Shown here piece by piece: positions 33,596-45,625 of a DNA stretch of 64,000 nt. The translations under genes were made by a program, and so were the position numbers. Numbering within the stretch: position 1 is the first letter of the stretch; every line of letters begins with the position of its first letter. The notes under the pieces were generated by a model. That model was not told where the DNA came from. It did no database searches and saw only the letters and a program-made list of their open reading frames with translations. Origin of the DNA: Aquamicrobium defluvii (GTDB lineage Bacteria > Pseudomonadota > Alphaproteobacteria > Rhizobiales > Rhizobiaceae); the NCBI RefSeq assembly GCF_004363725.1, contig NZ_SNZF01000023.1, positions 1-64,000 of the forward strand, given 5' to 3'.

Positions 33596-34369
33596 ATGGT
33601 GACCCGGCAATTGAAGCTGGATGCAGATGCTGAACAGCTAAAGCCGGGCCTGTCCGGTTCGAGCTTTTCGAACAAGGTTTTCGAGCTGCTTGACCGGTCC
33701 GAGTATCGCCGGTGCGACAAGGGCGAGGATCTCGAGGACATCTACCGGCTGCGCTACAAGGCCTACCGGTTCAACGACATGGTGCCGGACGTAGACACGC
33801 ACACGATCAGCGATGCGCTGGACGAGGCGCCCAACGTCTATCGCTTCGGCGTCTATGTGGACCAGCATCTGGTTTCCACCATGCGCATCCATCACGTTAC
33901 GCTGGAAACGCCGGTGTCGCCGTCGGTGCAGGCTTTCGGCGATATCGTAATGCCGATGCTGGAGGCTGGCGATACATTCGTGTGCATGAGCCGCCTGGCG
34001 TCCGATCCGGAATGGACGCGCGTCTATCCGCAACTGGTCTACGTGACGCTGCGGCTGGCGGGCATGGCCTGCGAGTATTTCAAGGCGCCCTACGGTCTTT
34101 CGACGGTGCGCGAGGATCACGCCGGTTTCTACAAACGCATCTATTATTCGGAACAGATCAGCGAGGCCCGCTCTTATCCGGGCGTGTTCAACAAGGTCAT
34201 GCTGTTCCGCACGAATGCGGTGGCAAACCGCGAGCGCTTCTATGCGCGCTTCCCCTTCTTCCGTTCGACGGAGTGGGAGCGCCGGCTCTTGTTTGCCAAG
34301 GTCGATGCCGGCGAATTGCAGCCGCTGACGATATTGCCAAGCGCCAGATATCTGAGTGATGCGGCCTGA
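33596..34369 (+). CDS. GNAT-fold N-acyl-amino-acid / autoinducer-synthase-like protein (FeeM-like)
   Basis: A 257-residue protein resembling the FeeM and LuxI-related acyltransferases that make N-acyl amino acids or acyl-homoserine lactones. YRLRYKAYRFNDMVPD near residue 52 recalls the conserved Arg and aromatic residues of the acyl-donor pocket. RFGVYVDQHLVSTMRIHHV near 84 and FVCMSRLASDPEWTR near 127 match the fold's core strands, followed by AGFYKRIYYSEQIS. No LuxR-type receptor gene is adjacent. It follows a GGDEF-EAL gene by 338 bp and converges on hrcA. The assignment is by remembered family features; the product is unknown. Confidence 0.55.
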   Translation: MVTRQLKLDADAEQLKPGLSGSSFSNKVFELLDRSEYRRCDKGEDLEDIYRLRYKAYRFNDMVPDVDTHTISDALDEAPNVYRFGVYVDQHLVSTMRIHHVTLETPVSPSVQAFGDIVMPMLEAGDTFVCMSRLASDPEWTRVYPQLVYVTLRLAGMACEYFKAPYGLSTVREDHAGFYKRIYYSEQISEARSYPGVFNKVMLFRTNAVANRERFYARFPFFRSTEWERRLLFAKVDAGELQPLTILPSARYLSDAA

Positions 34370-34381
34370 CAGCGACCCGGT

Positions 34382-35473
34382 TCAGCGCAGCATGCGCGAG
34401 ACGAGCTGGGCGGTGTAATCGACCATGGGCACGATGCGGGCATAGTTGAGCCGTGTCGGGCCGATGACGCCGAGTGCGCCGACCACACGCGCTTCCGCAT
34501 CGCGGTAGGGGGCGACGACCAGCGACGAACCGGACAGCGAGAACAGCTTGTTCTCCGAGCCGATGAAGATGCGCACGCCCGGACCTTCCTCGGCGAGGTC
34601 GAGCAGTTGCAGCAGCCCGTCCTGCGTCTCCAGATCGTCGAACAGGTTCTTCAGCAGCTCCATGTCCGCCTGCGCGGTGATGTTTTCCAGAAGATTCGCC
34701 CGCCCGCGCACGATCAGGCGCGCCGGCAGGTCGCTCTCGGTTCCCGCCCACACCGCCAGTCCCTTTTCCACCAGAGCCTGCGACAGCGAGTCGAGGGCCG
34801 CCCGCGTTTCTTCCTTGATGCGCGAGATTTCCGTCCGCGCCTCGGCCAGCGTCCGCCCGCGTATATGGGCGTTCAGAAAATTGGACGCCTCGTGCAGTTG
34901 CGAGACGGTGACGCCGGCCGGCAGGTCGATGATGCGGTTTTCGACATCGCCGTTCTGCGAGACCAGCACTGTCAGCGCCTTGGTGGGCTCGAGCTGGATG
35001 AACTCGATATGCTTGAGCGAAGCCTCGCTCTTGGTCGCCAGCACCAGCCCCGCGCCGCGCGACATGCCCGACAGCAACTGGCTGGCCTCGGTCAGCATGT
35101 GTTCGAGCGAGGTCTCGTTGCCCGAAGCCTTGATCTGTGCCTCGATGCTGCGCCGCTCCTCGTCGCCAAGGTCGCCGATCTCCATGAAGGCATCGACGAA
35201 GAAGCGCAGGCCCGCCTGAGTGGGCAATCGTCCCGCCGAGACATGCGGCGCATAGATGAGCCCCAGATGCTCCAGATCGCTCATCACGTTACGGATGGTG
35301 GCAGGCGACAATGTCGACGGCAGGATGCGCGACAGGCTGCGCGAACCGACCGGCTCGCCGTCCCTGAGATAGGAATCGACGATGCGGCGGAAAATCTCGC
35401 GTGAGCGCGTATCGAGCGATTGCCATTGGGAGGCAGGAAGGGGCGGTGTCGGCGCGGAACTGTGCTTTGTCAT
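34382..35473 (-). CDS. hrcA: heat-inducible transcription repressor
   Basis: HrcA represses chaperonin genes through CIRCE elements. The 363 residues carry the winged helix at about 15-85 (RIVDSYLRDGEPVGSRSLSR, LSPATIRNVMSDLEHLGLIY, HVSAGRLPTQAGLRFFVD) and the C-terminal inserted dimerisation and sensor domain ending in LGVIGPTRLNYARIVPMVDY. ATG 35473 has GGAGG 6 bases upstream. No CIRCE repeat is seen in its own promoter. It is divergent from rph, a common rhizobial arrangement. Confidence 0.96.
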   Translation of the reverse strand: MTKHSSAPTPPLPASQWQSLDTRSREIFRRIVDSYLRDGEPVGSRSLSRILPSTLSPATIRNVMSDLEHLGLIYAPHVSAGRLPTQAGLRFFVDAFMEIGDLGDEERRSIEAQIKASGNETSLEHMLTEASQLLSGMSRGAGLVLATKSEASLKHIEFIQLEPTKALTVLVSQNGDVENRIIDLPAGVTVSQLHEASNFLNAHIRGRTLAEARTEISRIKEETRAALDSLSQALVEKGLAVWAGTESDLPARLIVRGRANLLENITAQADMELLKNLFDDLETQDGLLQLLDLAEEGPGVRIFIGSENKLFSLSGSSLVVAPYRDAEARVVGALGVIGPTRLNYARIVPMVDYTAQLVSRMLR

Positions 35474-35599
35474 CTCGAACCTCCGATACAAGGATATAGA
35501 CGCACCTGACGCCAGTGCAAGCGGCCCGTTTTCCTTTGCGCATCGGGCCGCGTAGGGCTACAAGCCGCTCACAATCAGCACAGCATCAGAGAGACCGAC

Positions 35600-36316
35600 A
35601 TGCGCCCCTCCAAACGCCAGCCAGACGAAATGCGCGCCATCTCCTTCGAGCGCGGCTTTTCCAAGCACGCCGAGGGTTCCTGCCTCGTCAAATTCGGTGA
35701 CACCCATGTCCTGTGCACCGCAAGTCTTGAGGAAAAGGTGCCGGGCTGGATGCGCAATTCCGGCAAGGGCTGGGTAACGGCCGAGTACGGCATGCTGCCG
35801 CGTTCGACCGGCGAGCGCATGCGCCGTGAGGCTGCCGCCGGCAAGCAGGGCGGGCGCACGCAGGAAATCCAGCGTCTCATCGGACGTTCGCTCCGTGCTG
35901 TTGTCGACATGCAGGCGCTGGGTGAGCAGCAGATTACCATCGACTGCGACGTGCTCCAGGCCGACGGCGGCACGCGCACGGCCTCGATCACCGGTGCGTG
36001 GATCGCGCTGCATGACTGCCTGCGCTGGATGGAGGCGCGCCAGATGGTAAATGTGCAGCGTGTCCTGAAGGATCATGTCGCCGCCATCTCGTGCGGCATC
36101 CATGATGGCGTTCCGGTCATCGACCTCGATTATCTGGAGGATTCCGCAGCCGGCACCGATGCCAATTTCGTCATGACCGGCAAGGGCGGCATCGTCGAGA
36201 TCCAGGGCACGGCCGAGGGCGAGCCTTTTTCCGACGCGCAGTTCGCCGAGCTGATGGGCCTTGCCCGCAATGGCATCGCGCGGCTGGTCGAGTTGCAGAA
36301 GCTGGCCGTCGCCTGA
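35600..36316 (+). CDS. rph: ribonuclease PH
   Basis: Phosphorolytic 3' exoribonuclease that trims tRNA precursors; 238 residues, full length. Seen: [20 protein letters not shown] at the start, [58 protein letters not shown] with its phosphate-site Arg, and [20 protein letters not shown]. It heads the rph / VOC / rdgB / hemW run on the plus strand. Confidence 0.97.
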   Translation: MRPSKRQPDEMRAISFERGFSKHAEGSCLVKFGDTHVLCTASLEEKVPGWMRNSGKGWVTAEYGMLPRSTGERMRREAAAGKQGGRTQEIQRLIGRSLRAVVDMQALGEQQITIDCDVLQADGGTRTASITGAWIALHDCLRWMEARQMVNVQRVLKDHVAAISCGIHDGVPVIDLDYLEDSAAGTDANFVMTGKGGIVEIQGTAEGEPFSDAQFAELMGLARNGIARLVELQKLAVA

Positions 36317-36329
36317 GAGCCCGGATGTC

Positions 36330-36758
36330 ATGAAACCCGCCGCCGTCCTTGAATCCGCGCTCTACGTCACCGATCTCGAAGCAGCCGAAGCTTTCTACGG
36401 CGATGTGCTGGGTCTGGAACGGATTGCGAAGGTCGAGGGGCGGCATGTGTTCTTCCGCTGCGGGCAGGGCGTGGTGCTCCTGTTCGATGCCGGGGCGACG
36501 ATGCAGCCGCCCGCGCCCGATGCGCGGCTGCCGGTGCCGCCGCACGGGACCGTGGGGCAGGGACATCTGTGCTTTGCCGCCAGCGCCGATGAAATCGACG
36601 CATGGAAGAGCCGGCTGGAAGCGGCGGGCGTTGCCATCGAAGCCGATTTCGCGTGGCCGCCCCGTTCTGGTGAAACGAGCGGCGGCCGCTCCATCTATAT
36701 CCGCGATCCTTCCGGCAATTCGCTGGAATTCGCCGAACCGCGTATCTGGGGCCTGTAA
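36330..36758 (+). CDS. VOC-superfamily (glyoxalase-like) protein
   Basis: A 142-residue protein of the vicinal oxygen chelate fold: [20 protein letters not shown] opens the first beta-alpha-beta-beta-beta module, [10 protein letters not shown] opens the second and [18 protein letters not shown] closes it. Candidate metal ligands are a Glu/His in each module (HLCF, ELEF-type LEFAE). ATG 36330 lies 13 bases after rph, and the stop overlaps the rdgB start in TAATG. It is therefore co-translated with a nucleotide-sanitising enzyme. The substrate is unknown. Confidence 0.85.
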   Translation: MKPAAVLESALYVTDLEAAEAFYGDVLGLERIAKVEGRHVFFRCGQGVVLLFDAGATMQPPAPDARLPVPPHGTVGQGHLCFAASADEIDAWKSRLEAAGVAIEADFAWPPRSGETSGGRSIYIRDPSGNSLEFAEPRIWGL

Positions 36759-37402
36759 TGCATCCTTTGGACAAGAAGATCGTCGTCGCCAGCCACAATG
36801 AAGGCAAGCTGCGCGAATTCGCGGACCTGATGGCGCCCTTCGGCTTCGAGGCGAAGTCGGCGCGCGAGTTCGGCCTGCCGGAACCCGATGAAACCGGCAC
36901 AACCTTCGAGGAAAACGCCTATATCAAGGCTTTCGCGGCAGCGAAGGCCACTGGCCTGCCCGCCCTTTCCGACGATTCCGGCCTGTGCATCGACGCGCTG
37001 GGCGGCGATCCGGGCGTCTACACCGCCAACTGGGCCGAAACGCCGGATGGCAAGCGCGATTTCGGCATGGCCATGGAAAAGGCCGAGGCCGCCATGCAGA
37101 AGGCGGGCGCGGTGGAGCCTGCGCAGCGCACCGGCCGTTTCGTTGCCGTGATCTGTCTGGCTTTTCCCGATGGCGAGGCGGAGTATTATCGCGGCGAGAT
37201 CGAGGGCCATCTGGTGTGGCCGCCGCGCGGCGAACTCGGTTTCGGCTACGACCCGGTGTTCCTGCCGGACGGCTATGACGGGACCTTCGGCGAGATGACC
37301 GCCGAGCAGAAGCACGGCTGGAAGCCAGGCGCGCCCGACGCTCTGTCGCACCGCGCCCGCGCCTTCCAGAAATTCGCCCGGGCAAGATTGGGAGTGTCGT
37401 GA
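36758..37402 (+). CDS. rdgB: non-canonical purine NTP pyrophosphatase (XTP/dITP)
   Basis: HAM1/RdgB enzyme of 214 residues that removes ITP, dITP and XTP from nucleotide pools. Motifs: [19 protein letters not shown] at the N-terminus (substrate loop), [31 protein letters not shown] with catalytic acids, and [12 protein letters not shown] and [10 protein letters not shown] near the C-terminus. The start overlaps the preceding VOC stop (TAATG) and the end overlaps hemW by 4 bases. Confidence 0.96.
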   Translation: MHPLDKKIVVASHNEGKLREFADLMAPFGFEAKSAREFGLPEPDETGTTFEENAYIKAFAAAKATGLPALSDDSGLCIDALGGDPGVYTANWAETPDGKRDFGMAMEKAEAAMQKAGAVEPAQRTGRFVAVICLAFPDGEAEYYRGEIEGHLVWPPRGELGFGYDPVFLPDGYDGTFGEMTAEQKHGWKPGAPDALSHRARAFQKFARARLGVS

Positions 37403-38556
37403 CGCTGGACCGTTCTCCCGGTTTCGGAGTCTATCTCCACTGGCCGTTCTGCGCGGCCAAATGCCCTTACTGCGACTTCAACAGCCATGTGCGCCATCAC
37501 AGGATAGATCAGGAGCGCTTCGTGCGCGCTTTCGCCGCCGAAATGGCATCGATGCGCGCGCGCACCGGCCCGCGAGAGGTGACGTCGATCTTCATTGGCG
37601 GCGGCACGCCTTCGCTGATGGAGCCGGCAACCGTAGACGCAATATTGGGAGAGGTGGCCCGCAACTGGACGGTTCCCGCCGGCATCGAGGTGACGCTGGA
37701 AGCCAATCCGTCCTCGGTCGAGGCGGAGCGCTTCCGCGGCTATCGTGCCGCCGGCGTCAACCGCGTCTCGCTGGGCGTTCAGGCGCTCAACGACGCCGAC
37801 CTGCGCTTTCTCGGCCGCCTGCACGATGTTTCGGAAGCGCTGCATGCGATCAGGCTGGCGCGCGAGATCTTTCCGCGCCTGTCCTTCGACCTCATCTATG
37901 CCCGCCCCGGCCAGACACCGGAAGCATGGGAGGCGGAACTGAACGAGGCCATCGGCCATGCCGCCGATCATCTGTCGCTGTATCAGTTGACCATCGAGGA
38001 AGGCACCGCCTTCCACAAGCTTTATGCGGCCCGCAAATTCGAGATGCCGGTTCCCGATCTTGCCGCCGATCTCTACCAGCTCACGCAGGACGTCACCGCC
38101 GCGCGCGGCCTGCCGGCCTATGAAGTTTCGAACCACGCGCGCCCCGGCGCGGAGAGCCGCCACAATCTGGTCTACTGGCGCTATGGCGAATATGTCGGCA
38201 TCGGTCCGGGCGCGCATGGCCGCTTCGTGGAAGATGGCACCCGCGTCGTCACCATTGCCGAACGGCACCCGGAGACATGGGCGGACCTGGTGGAGCGGCA
38301 GGGACACGGCATCGTCGATGGCGAGCGGCTGACCCGCGAGGAGGAAGCCGACGAATTCCTCATGATGGGGTTGCGTCTGGTCGAGGGCATCGATCTTGCC
38401 CGTTTCGAAGCCTTGTCCGGGCGCACGCTACCGCGCCGACAACTGTCCATCTTGCAGGAGGAAGGGCTTGTCGCGCCGGTCGGAAATTCGGGCCTGCGGG
38501 CCACGCCCTCAGGAATGATCGTGCTGAATTCTCTTGTGGCCGAACTGGCGCGTTAG
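37399..38556 (+). CDS. hemW: radical-SAM heme chaperone (HemN-like)
   Basis: A 385-residue radical SAM protein. The 4Fe-4S cluster motif CAAKCPYC is at about residues 16-23 inside [13 protein letters not shown]. Further blocks are [43 protein letters not shown] and the HemN C-terminal domain [13 protein letters not shown]. The extra N-terminal cysteine needed for coproporphyrinogen oxidase HemN is absent, so this is HemW, which transfers heme to respiratory enzymes. GTG 37399 overlaps the rdgB stop as GTGA. Confidence 0.92.
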   Translation: MTLDRSPGFGVYLHWPFCAAKCPYCDFNSHVRHHRIDQERFVRAFAAEMASMRARTGPREVTSIFIGGGTPSLMEPATVDAILGEVARNWTVPAGIEVTLEANPSSVEAERFRGYRAAGVNRVSLGVQALNDADLRFLGRLHDVSEALHAIRLAREIFPRLSFDLIYARPGQTPEAWEAELNEAIGHAADHLSLYQLTIEEGTAFHKLYAARKFEMPVPDLAADLYQLTQDVTAARGLPAYEVSNHARPGAESRHNLVYWRYGEYVGIGPGAHGRFVEDGTRVVTIAERHPETWADLVERQGHGIVDGERLTREEEADEFLMMGLRLVEGIDLARFEALSGRTLPRRQLSILQEEGLVAPVGNSGLRATPSGMIVLNSLVAELAR

Positions 38557-38660
38557 ATCGTCGCGCATCCATACGCCACTTTTCGGTCCGATGCTCTGAC
38601 GGCTTTTCTTTCGCCTGCCGCCGTTCCAGTATGGCGACCCACAATCTGGCGGTGCATGGC

Positions 38661-39095
38661 ATGAGCCTTTCCCTTTCATCATGGCAGTTCTGGGCGCTGC
38701 TTTCCGCTGCCTTTGCCGCGCTCACGGCGATCTTCGCCAAGGTGGGCGTGGAAAACGTCAATTCCGACTTCGCCACCCTGATCCGCACCGCCGTTATCCT
38801 GCTGGTCATCGCGGCAATCGTCATGGCGACCGGGCAAGGGCAGCCGCTCGGCTCCATTTCCGGCAGCACCTATATATTTCTCGCGCTGTCGGGTCTGGCG
38901 ACGGGCGCATCGTGGCTATGCTATTTTCGCGCGCTGAAGCTCGGACAGGCCGCGCAGGTAGCGCCCATCGACAAGCTGAGCGTCGTTCTGGTGGCCGTGT
39001 TCGGCGTGATCTTTCTGGGCGAGCGTCTGTCCGCCGCCAACTGGCTCGGCGTCACGCTCATCGCGGCTGGCGCGGTGCTGGTGGCATGGCGCTGA
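38661..39095 (+). CDS. single-repeat EamA-family membrane protein
   Basis: A 144-residue protein with about five hydrophobic helices, one EamA unit rather than the usual two (WALLSAAFAALTAIFAKVGV, LIRTAVILLVIAAIVMATG, GLATGASWLCYFRALKLGQA, GVTLIAAGAVLVAWR). It would have to dimerise to form a transporter. ATG 38661 is preferred; ATG 38631 adds ten residues. It lies between hemW and rsmI on the same strand. Substrate unknown. Confidence 0.85.
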   Translation: MSLSLSSWQFWALLSAAFAALTAIFAKVGVENVNSDFATLIRTAVILLVIAAIVMATGQGQPLGSISGSTYIFLALSGLATGASWLCYFRALKLGQAAQVAPIDKLSVVLVAVFGVIFLGERLSAANWLGVTLIAAGAVLVAWR

Positions 39096-39137
39096 ACGGG
39101 TTTTGCAACGGCCAGTGATCCGTGCCACAGGAGCGTG

Positions 39138-40049
39138 ATGGAAAAACACGCGGACGAACAGCACAAACGCTCATTCCTGATCGGGCAGGCCGAATTTCCT
39201 GCCCGGCCGCTGGGGCCCGCGCTCTATCTGGTGGCGACGCCGATCGGCAATCTGGGCGACATCACCGTCCGCGCGCTGGAAACGCTGGCCGCCGCCGACG
39301 TTCTGGCCTGCGAGGACACGCGGGTGTCGCGCGTTTTGCTGGAGCGCTACGGCATCCGCCGCCGCACCACCGCCTATCACGAGCACAATGCCGCCGAGGC
39401 CGGTCCGCGACTGATCGCGGCGCTGGAGGAGGGCAGGAGCGTCGCGCTGATTTCCGATGCCGGCACGCCGCTGGTCTCCGATCCCGGCTATCGGCTGGTC
39501 GGCGAGGCGCTGGAACGCGGCTTGCGCGTCGTGCCCATACCGGGACCGTCGGCCGCACTTGCGGCGCTCACCGTCTCCGGCCTGCCTTCGGATGCCTTCC
39601 TGTTCGCGGGTTTCCTGCCGGTGAAGGCCGGACAGAGGCGCGCCCGGCTGGAGCAGTGGCAGGCGGTGCCGGCCACGCTGATCTTCTTCGAATCGCCGCG
39701 CCGCGTGGCGGACACGCTTGACGCGATGGCGCAGGTGCTGGGGGCAGGGCGACGGGCCGCCGTGTGCCGTGAACTGACCAAGACTTTCGAGGAAGCCCGC
39801 CACGGCAGCTTGCAGGAACTGGCGGCGCATTACGCTTCTGCCGACACGCCGAAGGGCGAAGTCGTCATCTGCGTCGGCCCGCCTGCGGATGACAATGCGG
39901 CGCCTGCCGATGTGGACGCGCTGCTGGTCGGCCTCGCGGCCGAAATGCCGGCCTCGAAGGCTGCGGCCGAGGCGGCGCGCATGACCGGGCAGCCCAAGCA
40001 GGAGCTTTACCGGCGCTTGCTCACGTTGAAGGAAGGTTCCGGTGGCTGA
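39138..40049 (+). CDS. rsmI: 16S rRNA (cytidine1402-2'-O)-methyltransferase
   Basis: SAM-dependent enzyme of 303 residues that methylates C1402 in the ribosomal decoding centre. Motifs: [79 protein letters not shown] and [15 protein letters not shown] 39138 is chosen because AGGAG ends 4 bases upstream; the GTG at 39135 would sit too close. It overlaps yraN by 8 bases. Confidence 0.96.
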   Translation: MEKHADEQHKRSFLIGQAEFPARPLGPALYLVATPIGNLGDITVRALETLAAADVLACEDTRVSRVLLERYGIRRRTTAYHEHNAAEAGPRLIAALEEGRSVALISDAGTPLVSDPGYRLVGEALERGLRVVPIPGPSAALAALTVSGLPSDAFLFAGFLPVKAGQRRARLEQWQAVPATLIFFESPRRVADTLDAMAQVLGAGRRAAVCRELTKTFEEARHGSLQELAAHYASADTPKGEVVICVGPPADDNAAPADVDALLVGLAAEMPASKAAAEAARMTGQPKQELYRRLLTLKEGSGG

Positions 40050-40413
40050 CGCCGCAACCCGCCGCCGCAAAGCCTACCGGCACGGCCATCGCAGCGAGTG
40101 GCTGGCCGCTGTGGCGCTGATGGCGAAAGGGTTCCGCATACTGGAGCGCCGCTATCGCACCCGGCTTGGCGAGATCGACCTGATTGCCCGGCGCGGCGAT
40201 CTGGTGCTGATCGTCGAGGTCAAGGCGCGGCGCTCGCTGGTCGAGGCGATGGAGGCCATCGCGCGCCAGTCCGAGCGCCGCATCGAGGCCGCCGCCGATA
40301 TCTGGCTGTCGCGCCAGCCGGATTATGGCCGGTTTTCCGTGCGCTTCGACATGGTGGCCGTGCTGCCCTGGCGCTGGCCTGTGCATGTGGAGAACGTGTT
40401 CTACGGACGGTAA
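40042..40413 (+). CDS. yraN: YraN/UPF0102-family endonuclease-like protein
   Basis: A 123-residue protein of the restriction-endonuclease-like YraN family. The core pattern E..AA..L...G..IL...[22 protein letters not shown] is visible ([20 protein letters not shown]), with the acidic and lysine residues of a PD-(D/E)XK-like site. It starts at GTG 40042 inside the end of rsmI, the usual neighbour. Its cellular role is not established. Confidence 0.92.
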   Translation: MADAATRRRKAYRHGHRSEWLAAVALMAKGFRILERRYRTRLGEIDLIARRGDLVLIVEVKARRSLVEAMEAIARQSERRIEAAADIWLSRQPDYGRFSVRFDMVAVLPWRWPVHVENVFYGR

Positions 40414-40421
40414 ACGGGCTT

Positions 40422-40700
40422 TCAGCGCAGGATGCGGAAGTTGACCGGCACTTCCTGTACACAAGGTGACAGAATCTCCACATCGCTGACCACAGCGCCT
40501 CTCGGGCCCAGATGGAGCCTCTCCAGCATTTCGGCGACGGCTTTGTCCGCACCGCTGAGCAGCGCCTTGACGGAGCCGTCCGGTTCGTTGCGAACCCAGC
40601 CGAAAAGGCCGAGCCGTTCGGCCTCTTCCTGTGTCCAGTAGCGAAAGCCGACGCCCTGCACGCGGCCCCGAACACGCACCGTCACCGTACGGGCGCTCAT
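40422..40700 (-). CDS. acyP: acylphosphatase
   Basis: A 92-residue enzyme that hydrolyses acyl phosphates such as 1,3-bisphosphoglycerate. The active-site signature GRVQGVGFRYWTQEEAERLG with the phosphate-binding Arg is near residues 12-31; GWVRNEPDGSVKALLSG with the catalytic Asn is near 34-50. ATG 40700 overlaps the P450 stop by four bases (ATGA), so it is translated together with the P450. The frame extends far upstream but only as an antisense reading. Confidence 0.93.
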   Translation of the reverse strand: MSARTVTVRVRGRVQGVGFRYWTQEEAERLGLFGWVRNEPDGSVKALLSGADKAVAEMLERLHLGPRGAVVSDVEILSPCVQEVPVNFRILR

Positions 40701-42088
40701 CGGCGGCTCACCCGCATCGGCAGGCCACCCTGCGGTTGCGTGGTCAGCTTCTGCACCGGCCATGGCCTGGTTTCGCTGACGGTCTCGAAACGGAAGCGCG
40801 ACAGAAGCACAGCCAGCGCGATGATCGCCTCCTGCATGGCGAAGCTGGCGCCGATGCAAACGCGCGGGCCGGCGCCGAACGGCAGATACTGGTAGCGGTC
40901 GATGCGGTCGCGGTTTTCGGGGTGGAAGCGTTCGGGCATGAAGGCGTCCGGCGCTTCCCAGAGCTTGCGGTGGCGATGCACCGTCCACGGCATCACCAGC
41001 ACCTGTGCGCCCTTGCGCAGTTCGAGATCCTTGTAGTGGTCGGTTTCGACCGGCTCGCGGTTGATGGAGGGGGCCGGGGGGTAAAGCCGCAGCGCTTCCT
41101 CGAAGGCGGCGCGCGTCAGCGGCATGGCGTCCAGCCATTTCACCGGATCGGGTTCTCGCGCCAGAACCGCGTCGATCTCCTGCTCGATCCGCTCGCGCTC
41201 CCATGGCGCTTCGGCGAGGCAATAGAGCGTCCAGCCCAGCGCCCGCGCCGTGGTCTCGTGGCCGGCGCCGATGAAGGTGATGATGTTGTCCTCGATCTCG
41301 GCGCGGGTCAGCCCGTCGGGACCTTCGGCGCGCAGGAGAAGGGTGAGGAAATCGTTCGGCACCGTGTCGCCCTCGCGATCCCCGCCGCCGGCCATGCGCG
41401 CGCGCCGCAAGGCCATGGTGTCGGCCACGATCTGGCGGAAAAAGGACATGGTGCGGCGGCCGCGGATGCGGGTGAGGCGCGGCAGCCAGTCCGGCGCGCG
41501 CAAAAGGTCGAGCGGATCGACACGGCCCATGGTCTCGAACAGGCGGTCGATCTGCCGGGCGAAGCTGCCCGGTTCGCCGGCGATCTCGCCGGAGAACAGC
41601 GTCTCGGCCAGTATCTCGTAGGTGAGCATCGTCATGTCGTGGGCGATGTCGAATGTTCCGCCTTGTTCGTAGCGCTCCACGAAGGCGTTCGTGCAGGCCA
41701 GCATGGGCGCAGCAAAGCCGAATATGTGGCGCGGGGTGAACACCGGCGCCATGGCCTTGCGCGAGCGCTTCCACACCGCCCCTTCGGCCGTCAGCAGCCC
41801 GTCGCGCAGGATCGGCCGCAGCACCTTCTGGCGCACGGTGGCCATCTTGTAGTTCTTTGCATTGTCCACCAGCACGTGGCGGATGAGACCGGGATCGTTG
41901 GCGATGACGAGCGGCCCGCCGATGCCGCTGATCGAGATCCACGGCTCGTTGTAGGAAGGCTCGCCCCACAGTTCGAGCGGGTTACGATAGACGATGCGCA
42001 TCATTTCCAGCGTGGAAGGCGGGCTGGTGCGCGGCTTCGGGGCCGGGGGCACGAAGGGGGCGGGGGCTGCTTCCGTCACGGTGGCCAT
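40697..42088 (-). CDS. cytochrome P450
   Basis: Heme monooxygenase of 463 residues, soluble (no N-terminal anchor). The I-helix oxygen motif is GAGHETTARALGWTLYCLAE, the K-helix ExxR is EALRLYPPAP, and the heme-binding loop is FGAGPRVCIGASFAMQE with the thiolate Cys. WKRSRKAMAPVFTPRHI is the C-helix region. No ferredoxin or reductase gene is adjacent. The substrate is unknown; long-chain or terpenoid substrates are typical of class-alike enzymes. Its stop overlaps the acylphosphatase start. Confidence 0.93.
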   Translation of the reverse strand: MATVTEAAPAPFVPPAPKPRTSPPSTLEMMRIVYRNPLELWGEPSYNEPWISISGIGGPLVIANDPGLIRHVLVDNAKNYKMATVRQKVLRPILRDGLLTAEGAVWKRSRKAMAPVFTPRHIFGFAAPMLACTNAFVERYEQGGTFDIAHDMTMLTYEILAETLFSGEIAGEPGSFARQIDRLFETMGRVDPLDLLRAPDWLPRLTRIRGRRTMSFFRQIVADTMALRRARMAGGGDREGDTVPNDFLTLLLRAEGPDGLTRAEIEDNIITFIGAGHETTARALGWTLYCLAEAPWERERIEQEIDAVLAREPDPVKWLDAMPLTRAAFEEALRLYPPAPSINREPVETDHYKDLELRKGAQVLVMPWTVHRHRKLWEAPDAFMPERFHPENRDRIDRYQYLPFGAGPRVCIGASFAMQEAIIALAVLLSRFRFETVSETRPWPVQKLTTQPQGGLPMRVSRR

Positions 42089-42272
42089 GGCCTGTATCTA
42101 GGTTCATGGCAGGCAAGCGTCTACCGGGATTCCTCATCGTGTCTGAAACGTGAACGCACTGTCACCGTCAAAAACCATGGCTTTGAGAAAAATCTTCTCT
42201 TGCCGGAGACGGATAAAAGTCCCATCTGGGCGCAGTCACTTTTGGTGACCGACATCACAGGGATTTCCGACA

Positions 42273-42857
42273 TTGACGTATAGACTCAACATCATCGTGG
42301 GCAGCACCCGGCCGGGCCGCGTGGGGCCGATCTTCGCCAGGTGGTTCGCCGACTTCGCCCGCGAGCACGGCAAGTTCGAGCCGGTTCTGGTCGACATCGC
42401 CGAATTCGACCTGCCGCTTTTCGACGAGCCGAAGCATCCGCGCCTCGGCCAGTATGAAAATGCCCATACAAAGCGCTGGTCGCAGACTATCGCCGAAGGC
42501 GACGCCTTCGTCTTCGTGACGCCGGAGTATAATTATTTCATCCCCGCGCCGCTGGTGAACGCCATTACCTATCTGTCGACGGAATGGAACTACAAGCCGG
42601 CCGGCTTCCTCTCCTATGGCGGTGTTTCCGGCGGCCTGCGCGCCGTGGAATCGGCCAAGCCGCTGCTCAACACGGTGAAGGTGGTGCCAATCCCGGAAGG
42701 CGTGCCGGTGCCGGGCTATCCGCAGCTTCTTGTCGATGGCGAGTTCAGGCCGAACGAGCTGATCACCACCGGAGCGACCACCATGCTGGACGAACTCCAC
42801 CGCTGGACCGGCGCGCTCAAGGCGCTTCGTCCCGAGGCTGCGGTGGCCGCTGCCTGA
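42273..42857 (+). CDS. NADPH-dependent FMN reductase-like flavoprotein
   Basis: A 194-residue flavodoxin-like oxidoreductase. The FMN phosphate loop is IIVGSTRPGRVGPIFARWF near the N-terminus, and the conserved FVFVTPEYNYFIPAPLVNAI near residues 77-97 binds the isoalloxazine ring. FLSYGGVSGGLRAVE follows. It starts at TTG 42273, which gives the canonical N-terminus. The upstream 184-bp gap is shared with the divergent P450. A strong terminator follows. Confidence 0.9.
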   Translation: MTYRLNIIVGSTRPGRVGPIFARWFADFAREHGKFEPVLVDIAEFDLPLFDEPKHPRLGQYENAHTKRWSQTIAEGDAFVFVTPEYNYFIPAPLVNAITYLSTEWNYKPAGFLSYGGVSGGLRAVESAKPLLNTVKVVPIPEGVPVPGYPQLLVDGEFRPNELITTGATTMLDELHRWTGALKALRPEAAVAAA

Positions 42858-42888
42858 GCGGCTGGTCGGCACAGATCTGCCCTTTTTG

Positions 42889-42926
42889 AACGGCTCCGCC
42901 GGAGGACATCCGGCGGAGCCGTTTTT
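42889..42926 (+). terminator. rho-independent terminator before gyrB
   Basis: A 13-base GC-rich stem, CGGCTCCGCCGGA (42891-42903) and TCCGGCGGAGCCG (42909-42921), encloses the five-base loop GGACA, is extended by AA/TT pairs, and is followed by TTTTT at 42922-42926. It ends the FMN reductase transcript. Confidence 0.92.
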
Positions 42927-43016
42927 CAGTGGCAAACTCCTTGGAAAACTTGGAAAAATGGCCTGAAACGCCTATATCTGGTGGATCGGCGGGCGTTCGA
43001 TTCGCGACGTTCTTGA

Positions 43017-45530
<2,514 letters not shown>

Positions 45531-45549
45531 TCGGGAAAAATGTTTTGCA

Positions 45550-45586
45550 AAAAGCCGCGCCGGAGTGCTTTTCCGGCGCGGCTTTT
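45550..45586. terminator. bidirectional terminator after gyrB
   Basis: AAAAGCCGCGCCGGA (45550-45564), loop GTGCTTT, TCCGGCGCGGCTTTT (45572-45586). The perfect 15-base stem has an A-run on one side and a T-run on the other, so it can serve both gyrB and the converging binding-protein gene. Confidence 0.93.
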
Positions 45587-45625
45587 CGTTCTGGTTTCAG
45601 AATCGGTAAGCCGTCGGGGGGTATT

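Noticed and set aside
35474-35599. Possible CIRCE element in the hrcA/rph gap
   Set aside because: No TTAGCACTC-N9-GAGTGCTAA-like repeat is present.
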